DNA of 64,000 nucleotides, taken from assembly GCA_040217815.1 (NCBI GenBank), contig JBEHWI010000009.1:1-64000 (forward strand), written 5' to 3'. Under the pieces are notes generated by a model that did no database searches, was not told the DNA's origin, and was given only the letters and a program-made list of their open reading frames with translations. Below are positions 8,310 to 16,923 of the stretch, in pieces. This stretch comes from UBA5314 sp040217815. GTDB taxonomy: Bacteria; Bacillota; Syntrophomonadia; Syntrophomonadales; Syntrophomonadaceae. The position numbers and the translations under genes were made by a program. Positions within the stretch are counted from its first letter, which is position 1. Every line of letters begins with the position of its first letter.

Positions 8310-8831
8310 GCGCCATTTTTCCACCCAATTGTAATCGCGCTCTTTGACTCCGAATTCTCGGGCCCCTTTATTGTTATAATAATTGGCGGTTCCATAGTAT
8401 ATATCGAACCAGTACGGCTTGTTTCCCCAGAGCCCGTAGTATATGTCACCGGTGTCAATTACCCGGAAGCTGTCATAGGTCTGGCCATGGATTTCAATGG
8501 GCTCATTTAACCAGACTATAGTATCAAAAGGTATTAATGGTATTCTGGGATCGACTCCGGGATAGATGGGATGCACGGCAATTCCATCTTGAGAATAATG
8601 TTGGCCGCTGCTCGCCCGGCGTGCCATACTGCTTTCAGTGTAGGCAGTTATCTTTTGATTTTTAACGGTAAACTGAATATACCACTCCGGTTGAGGCGTT
8701 ATTTCCGGTTGAGAGGGGAGCGGTTTTTGTGGAACATTGCGCTGCTGGCGGTAACGGCCATAGAAAACTCCTCCCAGTAACAAAATAATAGATAGAGCTA
8801 CCAAAATCGCCTGACAGGATCGACGATTCAT
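8307..8831 (-). CDS. Membrane-anchored 3D-domain-like (double-psi barrel) protein
   Basis: A 174-residue protein with one N-terminal hydrophobic segment (about 8-25), either a signal or an anchor, then a Pro-rich linker. The C-terminal domain resembles the 3D/RlpA-like double-psi beta barrel: ITAYTESS near the start, GIAVHPIYPGVDPRIPLIPFD, then FRVIDTGD and a closing FDIYYG. In typical 3D domains these correspond to AVDPxxIPxGt, the Asp-containing DTGG and the RIDIYF strand. Such domains occur in cell-wall lytic proteins and spore-associated enzymes. The fit is imperfect, so wall degradation is an inference. The stop codon TAG is formed by the adjacent MITE-like repeat. Confidence 0.65.
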   Translation of the reverse strand: MNRRSCQAILVALSIILLLGGVFYGRYRQQRNVPQKPLPSQPEITPQPEWYIQFTVKNQKITAYTESSMARRASSGQHYSQDGIAVHPIYPGVDPRIPLIPFDTIVWLNEPIEIHGQTYDSFRVIDTGDIYYGLWGNKPYWFDIYYGTANYYNNKGAREFGVKERDYNWVEKWR

Positions 8832-9020
8832 TATTTCACCCCCTTTGGCTTTACTTTTTGTCTTTTTCGGTCAAATTATATCCTCAATTACAGAAAAAGC
8901 ATAAACAAGAACGTGATGCAGCCATTTTAGCATGTTATAATAGTACCCATATTAAAATCGAAGCTCCCGGGTAAAGACCAGCCCAGAATTCACCCAGGCG
9001 GCGCAAATAGGTGGACTTCA

Positions 9021-9308
9021 ATGAACAGCGATATTACTAGACTTACAAGCTATGGACTTTATACCTTTGACACAACCTCCCACGCGCTAAAGGCTGAAAA
9101 GGTTCTTAAAAAGAGCCAGGCCAGGTTTATTCTTATACCTACTTTGCGTGAGATATCGGCCAGTTGCGGGTTATCCATTAAATTCCGCCTGGAGGATCAA
9201 GCTCAGTTGGACCAGATATTTACCAACGAGCAACTTCATTATGACGGCCTTTATCATGTGGAAAAAGAGAACGGGCGCAATCTGGTGCAGAAGCTTACCA
9301 TCAATTAA
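9021..9308 (+). CDS. DUF3343 family protein
   Basis: Small cytosolic protein of 95 residues matching the DUF3343 pattern: an N-terminal YTFDTTSHALKAEKVLKK (phenylalanine/TTT then helix) and the central IPTLREISASCGLSIKF, where families have PvPR.iSasCGla. The conserved Cys in SCGL is a possible sulfur or selenium carrier site; the family often neighbours YedF/SelD-like genes, which are not present here. It starts at ATG 9021 with AGGTGG upstream and ends with its own terminator, so it is probably monocistronic. Confidence 0.8.
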   Translation: MNSDITRLTSYGLYTFDTTSHALKAEKVLKKSQARFILIPTLREISASCGLSIKFRLEDQAQLDQIFTNEQLHYDGLYHVEKENGRNLVQKLTIN

Positions 9309-9405
9309 TGAGTATGGTTACGATTCTTCAACTTATTTTTTGGCAAAATGAGTTCAATAACCGTCCCTAACCTCATTCAGGCCTGAAAAGCCTACAACCC
9401 ACCTT

Positions 9406-9438
9406 AGGCAGCCTCCATGGCTGCCTGTATATTATTTT
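9406..9438 (+). terminator. Intrinsic terminator after the DUF3343 gene
   Basis: Eight-base-pair stem AGGCAGCC / GGCTGCCT with loop TCCAT, then GTATATTATTTT. It lies immediately before the DinG-like helicase start at 9453. Confidence 0.75.
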
Positions 9439-9452
9439 AGGCAAGGTAACAT

Positions 9453-11612
9453 ATGCGTATAGATGACTACCATACTAAAAATATTCTGGAGTATTTTCGC
9501 TCTTCAGACGGCCTGGCCAGCGTTATTGAGGGATATAGCCTGAGGGAGCAGCAGCTTCGTATGGCCGAAGCGGCCATAGACGCCTTTGCCAATCAAGAGT
9601 TCCTCCTGGCCGAAGTTGGCACTGGAGTTGGCAAGACCTATGCCTATCTGATTCCAGCCCTATTATGGGCCAATTATTCCGGCGAAAAGATAGTTATAGC
9701 TACCCGTACCAAAGCCCTGCAGGAGCAGGTGGCCGAAAAAGACATTCCTGCTTTGCAGAAAATACTGCCTTTCAATTTTGCCTGGGCCCAGGCCAAGGGA
9801 AGGGAAAATCTGCTCTGCTGGAACAGGTATATTGGCATATTGAGCGGCCGGCGAACCTTGAGTCAGGAGGAAAGCGAGTTTATAACCGCCATCTTGAACT
9901 GGGCGGAGAGCACCGCGAGCGGGGATCGCAAGGAATTAAACCTTAATAGCCGGCTTATCCAGCATTGGGACCTGGTCAACGCTCAAAGGCGTTTATGTCT
10001 GCGTGAAAGATGTTCATTTAGAGAAAAATGCTTTCGATTGAAAATGCTCAAGACACTGGAACAGTCAGATATCATTGTCGCCAATCACGCTTTGCTCCTG
10101 TCTGATTTGATGATCGATAATCAGATCCTGCCCGATTACAAGTGCCTGGTAATAGATGAAGCTCACAACTTTGATCGGGAGGCTTTTGACAAATGTTCCA
10201 CCGTTTTTAACTGGTACGACATCATGGATTTAATCGGCTTTTTTAACAGCGGGGCAGGAAAGCGCGATTCGCTTCTGCCCCGCATTAAAAACGTATTTCC
10301 GGAACTGGGGCCAGAGCTTACCGATGCCGCCAATATATGCGACCGGCTGCGCGAGCTCTCCTATCGCTTTTTTCAGCAACTGGGCGGTTTGAAGGGTAGG
10401 GATAAGCGTACCAACTATGCCCTGGTGCTGGACAGCCAAATTCTTGAGTCTCCCGAATTTACCGGGGTGTATTCTGCCTACCGTGATTGGCAAGACCAGG
10501 CCCAGCTTTTACTGGGTTCATTAAAAGAGCTGCGCGACACCCTGTCTGGGCAGGAGGAAGAACTGGAACTGGCCAATGCCGTATCAAGCCTTCAGAGCAT
10601 ATGCGATGCAGCTTTTAATATTATGGAAGAATACTTGAGCCAGGAAGCTTATCTGCACTGGATTGAATACCAGGATGAACAGGCAGTAAGCTTTTCAGCT
10701 TCCCAGGTGGGTATGAGCGAACTACTGTATCAGCGCCTATTTGACAGGATGGCTAGCGTGCTTATGGTTTCTGCCACGATAGCCGTGAAACAGAGCTTTG
10801 CCTATCCCATAGAGCGTCTGGGACTGGAGCCCATAGCAGCCCAGGAAAGGCTGCATACCCTGCTGGAGGATTCCCCCTTTCCGTATGAACGACAGGCTTG
10901 TCTCATGGTAGTTGAGGATATGCCCGATCCGGAAAGCCGCGACTTCACTACCTCGGCGGCTGCCGCCGTACTTTCGGCGGTAGAAGCAGCCGGAGGGGCG
11001 ACCATGGTCTTGTTTACGTCCAGGCAGCAACTGGCTGATTTATCAGAAATGATCCGCCCCATATTGGAGAAAAAGGGCTACAAGCTCCTGGTGCAAAATG
11101 AAGACGGCGATTTTAACACCCTTATAAGCCAGTTTAAAACCGTTGATAAATCAGTCCTGATGGGGTTGGACACCTTTTGGGAGGGCATCGACCTCAAAGG
11201 CGACCTGCTGCGCTGCCTGGTTATTGTCAAACTCCCTTTCAGGCCCCCCAACGAGCCGTACTCGAGCGCCTGCATCAAAGACTGCCTTTACAAAGGCAAA
11301 AACAGCTTCAATCATTTCAGCCTGCCTGATGCCATAGTTCGTTTCAAACAGGGGGTAGGCCGCCTTATTCGGAGCGAACAAGATCACGGCGCGGTTGTGG
11401 TCCTTGATCACCGCTTGCTCTCCAAACCCTATGGTCGGTCATTTACCGGCAGCATTCCCATTGGCAACATCCGTCCTCTTTCCTATACCCAACTCTATCC
11501 CGCCCTCAAAGACTGGCTGCAAAACGTCAGAGCGAGCGACGGAAGTACCACAGGCACTACACATGCTCGCGATGGTCGCAATTTAGGTTTCGAAGGGCAA
11601 GGCGCGAGATAG
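9453..11612 (+). CDS. DinG/XPD-family ATP-dependent DNA helicase with repeat-encoded C-terminus
   Basis: Superfamily 2 helicase with an Fe-S cluster, related to DinG and XPD, acting on damaged or structured DNA. Walker A is GTGVGKT (about residues 56-62) and the DEAH box VIDEAHNF (about 232-239). Between them lie the cysteines of the Fe-S domain (LLCWN, LCLRERCSFREKC), then VANHALLL, SATIA, and motifs V/VI LMGLDTFWEGIDLKG and FKQGVGRLIRS. There is no exonuclease domain like that of B. subtilis DinG. Codons 692-719 lie within the hairpin repeat at 11526-11740, so the final 28 residues, rich in Gly, Thr and Arg, are not ancestral. All helicase motifs end before that point, so activity is probably kept. 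Confidence 0.9.
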   Translation: MRIDDYHTKNILEYFRSSDGLASVIEGYSLREQQLRMAEAAIDAFANQEFLLAEVGTGVGKTYAYLIPALLWANYSGEKIVIATRTKALQEQVAEKDIPALQKILPFNFAWAQAKGRENLLCWNRYIGILSGRRTLSQEESEFITAILNWAESTASGDRKELNLNSRLIQHWDLVNAQRRLCLRERCSFREKCFRLKMLKTLEQSDIIVANHALLLSDLMIDNQILPDYKCLVIDEAHNFDREAFDKCSTVFNWYDIMDLIGFFNSGAGKRDSLLPRIKNVFPELGPELTDAANICDRLRELSYRFFQQLGGLKGRDKRTNYALVLDSQILESPEFTGVYSAYRDWQDQAQLLLGSLKELRDTLSGQEEELELANAVSSLQSICDAAFNIMEEYLSQEAYLHWIEYQDEQAVSFSASQVGMSELLYQRLFDRMASVLMVSATIAVKQSFAYPIERLGLEPIAAQERLHTLLEDSPFPYERQACLMVVEDMPDPESRDFTTSAAAAVLSAVEAAGGATMVLFTSRQQLADLSEMIRPILEKKGYKLLVQNEDGDFNTLISQFKTVDKSVLMGLDTFWEGIDLKGDLLRCLVIVKLPFRPPNEPYSSACIKDCLYKGKNSFNHFSLPDAIVRFKQGVGRLIRSEQDHGAVVVLDHRLLSKPYGRSFTGSIPIGNIRPLSYTQLYPALKDWLQNVRASDGSTTGTTHARDGRNLGFEGQGAR

Positions 11613-11740
11613 TCCTGCGATTGAGGCGTACACTAGTACGTTGATTGAACAGGACTGTCGAGCAACGCAGCCACTCGCAACATTAATTGTGAGCGAAGCG
11701 AACATGTGTGGTGCCTGTGGTACTTTTGTCGACGGTCTGA
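11526..11740 (+). repeat. Structured hairpin repeat, family 2, copy A (long form)
   Basis: The left end GTCAGAGCGAGCGACGGAAG and right end CTTTTGTCGACGGTCTGA match copies at 30.9 and 55.5 kb. The centre CGATTGAGGCGTAC...AGTACGTTGATTGA (about 11617-11648) is shared too. The connecting arms are unlike the other copies but complementary to each other: GTACCACAGGCACTACACATG (left, split at its 21st base by G/C) pairs with an arm ending GTGCCTGTGGTAC, and AGTCCTG pairs with CAGGACT around the core. It overlaps the helicase 3' end and is followed directly by a terminator hairpin. Confidence 0.8.
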
Positions 11741-11784
11741 CCGGGCGTTAAAACGCCGGGCAACATCACTGTCACTTTTTTTAA
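11741..11784 (+). terminator. Terminator-like hairpin after repeat copy A
   Basis: CCGGGCG / CGCCGGG stem with one mismatch and a TTAAAA loop. A run of seven T follows about 20 bases later (11776-11782). It is probably the original helicase terminator, displaced by the repeat. Confidence 0.5.
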
Positions 11785-11903
11785 CAGCTTTTCATACAAT
11801 GAAACAAAACGAGTCAGAGGGGGTCTGTGGAGTGCGGGTAATTTACGTGAGAATTCCTGTATTCTTGAGAAACATACTTATGAAGATCTGGGGTTAATCA
11901 TCT

Positions 11904-11930
11904 GGAGTAGCAGTCTACTCCTTTTCTTTT
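11904..11930 (+). terminator. Intrinsic terminator
   Basis: Seven-base-pair perfect stem GGAGTAG / CTACTCC with loop CAGT and tail TTTTCTTTT. No clear gene ends just upstream; the stretch from 11785 to 11903 shows only short, unconvincing frames. Confidence 0.65.
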
Positions 11931-12191
11931 ATGCGGCTTCCCTGCAGAAAGGCAGGTCGGATTGTTTTGGCCAGGCTGGCTCTCGTTCGATTTATAATAG
12001 CGTTGCTATTTATCGTTGTTGGAATGCTGTTATTGATATTCGCGGTCAGGCAGACCGGGTCTATCCCGGGCTGGCCATACCTTGACACCGGTAGTTTTGT
12101 CGGGGGGATTATTTGTATAAACCAACGCCCACAATTCCGCCCGTGGCTCCGGCCACCAAACAGATCAGGAATGAATAGGCAAATGTCTTGA
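11931..12191 (+). CDS. Doubtful small hydrophobic protein
   Basis: An 86-codon frame with one long hydrophobic stretch (about residues 17-45) and a basic, Pro-rich tail. It begins directly after a terminator with no ribosome binding site at the ATG and overlaps the 3' end of the convergent membrane-protein gene by 83 bases; the tail is the antisense of that gene. An internal TTG near 11960 is another possible start. It may be a fragment of a lost membrane protein or not a gene. Not recognised as any family. Confidence 0.2.
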   Translation: MRLPCRKAGRIVLARLALVRFIIALLFIVVGMLLLIFAVRQTGSIPGWPYLDTGSFVGGIICINQRPQFRPWLRPPNRSGMNRQMS

Positions 12192-12477
12192 TGCCCACCG
12201 CTGCCGGTTGCAAGGCCAGGGTGGCAATAAAGACCAGAATAAATACAGCGGCACCCATATTAAACCCCCGCAACAACCCCTTGGAGCCGCGAACCCGGGA
12301 CGTAGCACATGCAGCGTAAAATGCGGTTATGGCCAGGATAATCCGGCCCAGGGTAGGGAATATCATTTCACTGATCCTGGTATAGTACACCAGGGCAGCT
12401 GATATAACACATAGCAATAGCGAAAGCAGCATTGCTTTACCAAGCGCTTTCAATTCAACCGAAAGAGCTAATCTCAT
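12109..12477 (-). CDS. TIGR04086-type four-helix membrane protein
   Basis: Small integral membrane protein of 122 residues with four predicted hydrophobic helices separated by short loops (about 13-32, 42-60, 70-88, 98-118). Its size, the RxxxLxxG-type loop between helices 2 and 3 (SRVRGSKGLLRGFNMGA) and the glycine-rich last helix (GATGGIVGVGL) match the TIGR04086 family of uncharacterised Firmicutes membrane proteins. Start ATG 12477 with AGGAGGTG upstream on the minus strand. Function unknown. Confidence 0.7.
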   Translation of the reverse strand: MRLALSVELKALGKAMLLSLLLCVISAALVYYTRISEMIFPTLGRIILAITAFYAACATSRVRGSKGLLRGFNMGAAVFILVFIATLALQPAAVGIKTFAYSFLICLVAGATGGIVGVGLYK

Positions 12478-12588
12478 TTCAACACCTCCTTGATGAAAAT
12501 TATGTCAGGGGAGGTGTTTTTATTACCGGCTCATCTAATTATTACAGGCCGCAATAACGCAAGCAACACCGGGTCTATATCGTTAAGA

Positions 12589-12978
12589 TCATACAAAAGC
12601 AATCATGACACAACGGTTGCGGGGACCGTCAAACTCGGCCAGGAACACTCCCTGCCAGGTGCCCAGCTTTATTTTGCCGTTTTCTATTAAAAGAGTTTGG
12701 GATGAGCCCATCAGAGAAGCCTTGATATGCGCCGGAGAATTTCCCTCCCCGTGTCGGTAGTCAAGATTATCGGGAACCATCTGGTTTAATCCATATATAA
12801 TATCCCGTTTCACATCTGGATCGGCGTTTTCATTGACAGTTACGGCTGCCGTGGTATGGGGTATATAGACCACGCAGAGCTTCTTTTGACTACCGTGTTC
12901 TTCAGCCAGGCTGCGAATCTGCGGCGTTATATCTATGAGTTCCTGCTGCGCCCTGGTTTTAACGGAAAAGTAAAACAA
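12589..12978 (-). CDS. YjbQ family (UPF0047) protein
   Basis: Cytosolic protein of about 129 residues of the YjbQ/UPF0047 family, which has been linked to thiamine-phosphate synthase side activity. Diagnostic stretches seen are IPHTTAAVTVNENADPDV, then HGEGNSPAHIKASLMGSS and the C-terminal LGTWQGVFLAEFDGPRNR. The His residues in HTT and in GNSPAH form the presumed metal site. A GTG at 12987 overlaps the ribosome binding site GGGGG, so TTG 12978, nine bases downstream of it, is the more likely start. Monocistronic by context. Confidence 0.88.
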   Translation of the reverse strand: MFYFSVKTRAQQELIDITPQIRSLAEEHGSQKKLCVVYIPHTTAAVTVNENADPDVKRDIIYGLNQMVPDNLDYRHGEGNSPAHIKASLMGSSQTLLIENGKIKLGTWQGVFLAEFDGPRNRCVMIAFV

Positions 12979-13055
12979 AACCGGCACCCCCTAAAAAGAT
13001 TAAATGAATTATAAACTAAAAACCATCTTCCCGTCATACAAATGAAAACAAACTC

Positions 13056-13109
13056 TAGTATACTGTTAACCTTATATACGACGTGTATATAAGTTGGAGC
13101 AGAGTACTA
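13056..13109 (+). mobile_element. Short deletion derivative of the MITE-like repeat
   Basis: TA-flanked 54-bp unit. The left end GTATACTGTTAACCTTAT and right end GCAGAGTAC match the ends of the 8.1 and 13.9 kb copies and the 27.2 kb short copy. Its middle is a perfect palindrome, CTTATATAC / GTATATAAG (13071-13093), with a 5-base centre. It lies immediately upstream of the ZIP transporter ribosome binding site, so it may contribute promoter or operator sequence. Confidence 0.6.
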
Positions 13110-13122
13110 CACGGGGGGAGCA

Positions 13123-13836
13123 ATGCAATTTTCAACTCTCTTGTGGATAAGCACTGGAGCGGGATTTTGCACCCTGCTGGGCGCGCTTCTGATGTTTGCC
13201 CGGCGTTCCTGGACTGACCGTAATCTGGCACTTTTTCTGGGTTTAGCCGCTGGAGTAATGACTGCGGTAATACTGTTTGACATGCTGCCTTCGGCCCTGG
13301 CTTATCCCCATTATGGGGGCACTCTGGGCGGACTGGCAGCCGGTTTCCTATTGATGTCTCTCAATCAAAAGGGAATGGTTCGTCTTTTTTCCAGCGACTC
13401 CAGCTTAAAAGGACTGGGCTATATGATCATGCTGGGCATCGCCCTGCACGATCTACCCGAGGGAATGGCTATTGCCCTGGGGGCCCAGATGAAGGCTCGC
13501 ACCGCCATGGTAATTGCCCTTGGCATTTCACTCCACAATATTCCGGAAGGAATGGCTATAGCCGCCCCCTTGCTGGTAGGGCGGGTGAGGCGTTTAAAGG
13601 TTCTATACCAAACGCTTCTGGTAGCCATGGTCACGCCTTTGGGGACTTACCTGGGCAAAGTTACCATCAGCCTGCTTCCGGGAGTACTACCCGGGCTTTT
13701 AGGTCTGGCTTCGGGAATAATGTCCTATATAGTACTTTTTCAATTATGGCCCCAGGCTCATCAGCGTGATCCGGCCACCTCCTGGAAAGGCCTGACCCTG
13801 GGCATGGTTGTTATCGGTCTGGCCACCTTTATATGA
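13123..13836 (+). CDS. ZIP-family divalent metal transporter
   Basis: Membrane transporter of 237 residues for zinc or related divalent metals, ZupT-like. Two ZIP signature helices carry the metal-binding motifs: HDLPEGMAIALG (about residue 110) and HNIPEGMAIA (about 136). The remaining sequence is six further hydrophobic segments. Start ATG 13123 with GGGGGGAG upstream. The palindromic 54-bp repeat just upstream is the only candidate control element seen. The metal specificity cannot be decided from sequence. Confidence 0.9.
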   Translation: MQFSTLLWISTGAGFCTLLGALLMFARRSWTDRNLALFLGLAAGVMTAVILFDMLPSALAYPHYGGTLGGLAAGFLLMSLNQKGMVRLFSSDSSLKGLGYMIMLGIALHDLPEGMAIALGAQMKARTAMVIALGISLHNIPEGMAIAAPLLVGRVRRLKVLYQTLLVAMVTPLGTYLGKVTISLLPGVLPGLLGLASGIMSYIVLFQLWPQAHQRDPATSWKGLTLGMVVIGLATFI

Positions 13837-13893
13837 GAATGGCTTTAACAATCGAATAAAAAGGTCGCGATGATAGGACACTACAAATAAAAC

Positions 13894-14108
13894 TAGTACT
13901 CTGTTAATCCTAATTCTGTGTATTACTCGTCGAGGAAAATTTTTGTAGGACAAGACGGGCAGCTCCTTGCCGTCCTGGCACCGCTGCATTAGCCCGTCCG
14001 TGGGCGTCAAGGAAGGAGTAATACCGGACGTATTTCGATTGACGACAACGCAGTAATACAAAAATTTAACCGACGATAATATATAGAATTAGGGTTCACA
14101 GAGTACTC
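13894..14108 (+). mobile_element. MITE-like TA-flanked repeat, full-length copy 2
   Basis: About 215 bp. It begins TA-GTACTCTGTTAATCC and ends GGTTCACAGAGTAC followed by TC, so the right TA has been lost or mutated. It is the reverse complement counterpart of the copy at 8097-8309 and matches it over its whole length with scattered substitutions. Imperfect self-complementarity runs through it. It separates two genes on the same strand and encodes nothing. Confidence 0.85.
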
Positions 14109-14123
14109 AGAGGAGACCGCAAT

Positions 14124-14564
14124 ATGAACTGGTTATACCTTGGCATCGCGGCCCTGGCTGGAGCCGCTATGGCTCTGCAAGGGACTTTTAACGCCGCTTT
14201 GGGAAAAAGCGTCGGAGTCTGGTCTTCAACCCTTTTGGTTCACATTATCGGAACTGCCACCGCCCTCCTTATCATGCTCTTTTGCCGCAGCAATTGGTTC
14301 AACCTGTACCAACTCTCACAGGTTCCCTGGTATGCCTTTTTAGGCGGAATACTAAACGTGCTCATAATCTATGGAGTTGTGAAAACCATCCCCCAGGTCG
14401 GGGTCGGGAATGCCACCACCGCCATAATTGTGGCCCAGATCCTTACCGCTGTCGTAATCGACAGCCTGGGAGCATTCGGCATGAAAAAATATGAGTTTCA
14501 GTACCTGGACCTTTTGGGCATTGCTCTTCTGGCTATTGGCAGTAGAATACTCCTTTTAAAATAA
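14124..14564 (+). CDS. YdcZ/DUF606-type DMT transporter
   Basis: Integral membrane protein of 146 residues with five predicted helices, matching the half-size drug/metabolite transporter family DUF606 (YdcZ). The N-terminal AGAAMALQGTFNAALGK, the central WYAFLGGILNVLIIYG and the IPQVGVGNATTAIIVAQILTAVVID helix (quoted in part) are typical. Such proteins often act as pairs; no partner gene is adjacent. Start ATG 14124 with AGAGGAG upstream. The substrate is unknown. Confidence 0.82.
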   Translation: MNWLYLGIAALAGAAMALQGTFNAALGKSVGVWSSTLLVHIIGTATALLIMLFCRSNWFNLYQLSQVPWYAFLGGILNVLIIYGVVKTIPQVGVGNATTAIIVAQILTAVVIDSLGAFGMKKYEFQYLDLLGIALLAIGSRILLLK

Positions 14565-14620
14565 GACCTGCTATTTCAGTTGAACCTGCAATTAATTCTT
14601 CGGTTTTTCGTTTAAAAATG

Positions 14621-14707
14621 CGAATATACGTCATATTATATTCGGAAACAAGTTATTTCTGCGCGATCATCGTATTTTCATTTGCATTAAATGGTAGTGC
14701 ACCATTT
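14621..14707 (+). repeat. Two short inverted repeats upstream of the histidine kinase
   Basis: CGAATATA (14621-14628) is mirrored by TATATTCG (14637-14644), and AAATGGT (14689-14695) by ACCATTT (14701-14707), both perfect. They lie in an A/T-rich 250-base gap ahead of the kinase and could be operators. Nothing else is seen in this gap. Confidence 0.4.
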
Positions 14708-14816
14708 CGTATGTTGTATATTGTCATTTCATTAATTATGCTTCGACAATTTACACAATTGTTCTATGCTAAATTGATTTATTAGAAGGTTTCCCTTATT
14801 CAAGGGGGTTCATTGG

Positions 14817-16820
14817 TTGAGTAAAAATGTTCAAGGGGAAGATGATTATTTTGGGGGTTTAATAAATCCCCTTAAACGAAACCAGTCGTTTAATAAGGAA
14901 GGTGCTCCAGCCGAATTAGAGCGCCAGCCAAAACCGGTGCAATGGAAACATACATCTGATCATATCCTGGATACGATAGATGACCCCATATTTGGACTTG
15001 ATTCTGAACTGCGGATAATTTTTACCAACCAAGCCGGAGAGGTCATGGCGGGTTGCTCAAGGGAGTATCTAATCGGCAAGCCGGTTGTGGGCGTTTTCCC
15101 CACTGCATCACGCGAAGTTTTAAGTAAAATAGCGGAAAGTATTAAGGAGCAAAAGCCCCGTAAGATACTGGCCTATGCTCCCCCTTTTGGAAAATGGCTG
15201 GAAGTAAGATCTTTTCCCCACCTCAATGGGACAATCTGTATGGTTGATGATGTTAGTGAAAAAGTAACTATGACCCTTCACCTCCAATCCCTCAATCTCG
15301 ATCATGAAAAAGAAATATCGCTGCGCAGAGATGACCTCGCCCGCTTAAAACAATATGAAAAAGCCCTCAGGGCTTCAGAACAGAAGCTGATGGATATTAT
15401 CAATTTTCTACCTGATGCCACCTTTGTTATAGACAAGCAGGGTAGGGTAATTGCCTGGAATAAAGCGATTGAGGATATGACTGGGGTTCAGGCTGCGGAC
15501 ATACTGGGCTGCGGGGAATACTCCTACGGCATTCCTTTCTATGGCTTTCCCCGTCCGGTTTTGATTGACCTGGTGGGGAACTTTAACAGGGAGCATACCA
15601 ATGATTACTTATCCATTCGTTCTCAACAAGCCACTATCGAAGGTGAAAACTTCTGCCCCGCTTTGGGGGAAAGCGGGGCTTATGTCTATGCAAAGGCTTC
15701 TCCGTTATATGATGCAGACGGAAATGTGGTAGGAGCTATCGAATCCATGCGGGACATCAGTGACCGCAAACAGGCTGAAGAACAGCTGCGCCAGTCAGAA
15801 GAACGTTTTTTCAAGGTGTTTCACAACAGCCCGGATTTGATGGTGCTCTATGATGACAGGAAATATTCTGTAATTGAAGTCAATCAGAGGGTATTGGACA
15901 CCCTGGGGTTGAGCCGGGAAGAAGTTATCGGGAGTGATCCCATACGCCTGGGCCTGGTAAACAAGAGCCAGTACGTATCGATATTAACCCGGTTAAGAAG
16001 AGAGGGCAAAATACTTAATTATGAGCTGGATGTTCTGACTCGTTCCGGCAGGTTGATAAAGAGCATTAGCACTTTGGAGTATGTTTATTTAAACGGCACT
16101 ATTTGCATTCTGCTGGTTAGTAAGGATGTAAGTAAAGAACGCCAGATGGAAGCCGATTTGGCCCGATTCGATCGCCTGAATTTGATCGGCGAGATGGCCG
16201 CTTCCATAGGACACGAGGTGCGCAACCCGATGACAGCGGTGCGCGGGTTTCTGCAGCTCCTCAACTCCCGGGAAGATAACCCGGAAAATCGCAGTTATTA
16301 CCAGCTAATGATGGAAGAATTAGACCGCGCCAATCGGATCATCTCCGAATTCCTCACCATGGCCCGGGATAAGCGGGTTCAACTGGAACGGCAAAGTTTA
16401 AACGGCATTATCAGGGCTATCGCACCCATAATTCAAGCCGAAGCCTTGATGCGCGACAAACAGGTTATCCTGGACCTGGGGCCCGACGTTGAACTGCTCC
16501 TCGATCAATCCGAGATTCGCCAGATGATCCTGAATCTGTCCCGAAATGGCCTGGAAGCCATGAGTACGGTGGGTGTTCTTACCATCGGTACCCGGGTTGG
16601 GGATAAGGAGAACAGTCTTTATATAAAAGACCAGGGAAGCGGCTTCAGCCTTGAAGCTATGAACAAAGCCGGGACCCCCTTCTTCTCAACCAAGGACAGC
16701 GGCAGCGGTTTGGGCCTGGCTGTCTGCTACAGTATCGCCAACCGGCATAAAGCCCGCATTGAAATCGAATCCAGCGTTTTTGGTTCAACTATTTTTGTTA
16801 AATTCGCCCGTGAAGCTTAA
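14817..16820 (+). CDS. Three-PAS sensor histidine kinase (sporulation-kinase-like)
   Basis: Soluble sensor kinase of 667 residues without membrane segments. Three PAS domains are seen: about residues 45-150 (ILDTIDDPIFGLDSE), 190-315 (IINFLPDATFVIDKQG, ending in IESMRDISDRKQ) and 325-440 (VFHNSPDLMVLYDD). The HisKA domain carries the phospho-accepting His in ASIGHEVRNPMTAVRGF. The ATPase domain has N box LNLSRNGLEAM, G1 DQGSGFS and G2 STKDSGSGLGLAVC. The architecture resembles the orphan Spo0A kinases KinA/KinE of Bacillus, and no response regulator is beside it. Start is TTG 14817, eight bases after AGGGGG. Phosphorylation of Spo0A is an inference. Confidence 0.9.
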   Translation: MSKNVQGEDDYFGGLINPLKRNQSFNKEGAPAELERQPKPVQWKHTSDHILDTIDDPIFGLDSELRIIFTNQAGEVMAGCSREYLIGKPVVGVFPTASREVLSKIAESIKEQKPRKILAYAPPFGKWLEVRSFPHLNGTICMVDDVSEKVTMTLHLQSLNLDHEKEISLRRDDLARLKQYEKALRASEQKLMDIINFLPDATFVIDKQGRVIAWNKAIEDMTGVQAADILGCGEYSYGIPFYGFPRPVLIDLVGNFNREHTNDYLSIRSQQATIEGENFCPALGESGAYVYAKASPLYDADGNVVGAIESMRDISDRKQAEEQLRQSEERFFKVFHNSPDLMVLYDDRKYSVIEVNQRVLDTLGLSREEVIGSDPIRLGLVNKSQYVSILTRLRREGKILNYELDVLTRSGRLIKSISTLEYVYLNGTICILLVSKDVSKERQMEADLARFDRLNLIGEMAASIGHEVRNPMTAVRGFLQLLNSREDNPENRSYYQLMMEELDRANRIISEFLTMARDKRVQLERQSLNGIIRAIAPIIQAEALMRDKQVILDLGPDVELLLDQSEIRQMILNLSRNGLEAMSTVGVLTIGTRVGDKENSLYIKDQGSGFSLEAMNKAGTPFFSTKDSGSGLGLAVCYSIANRHKARIEIESSVFGSTIFVKFAREA

Positions 16821-16923
16821 GGACACCTTCTTTTCAGCCTCAACGTCGGCATCCCACCTGCTCTATCATCTGTTATAAAAAACCAATATAATCATAGGTA
16901 GTGATTATGCACGTTGATATAGA

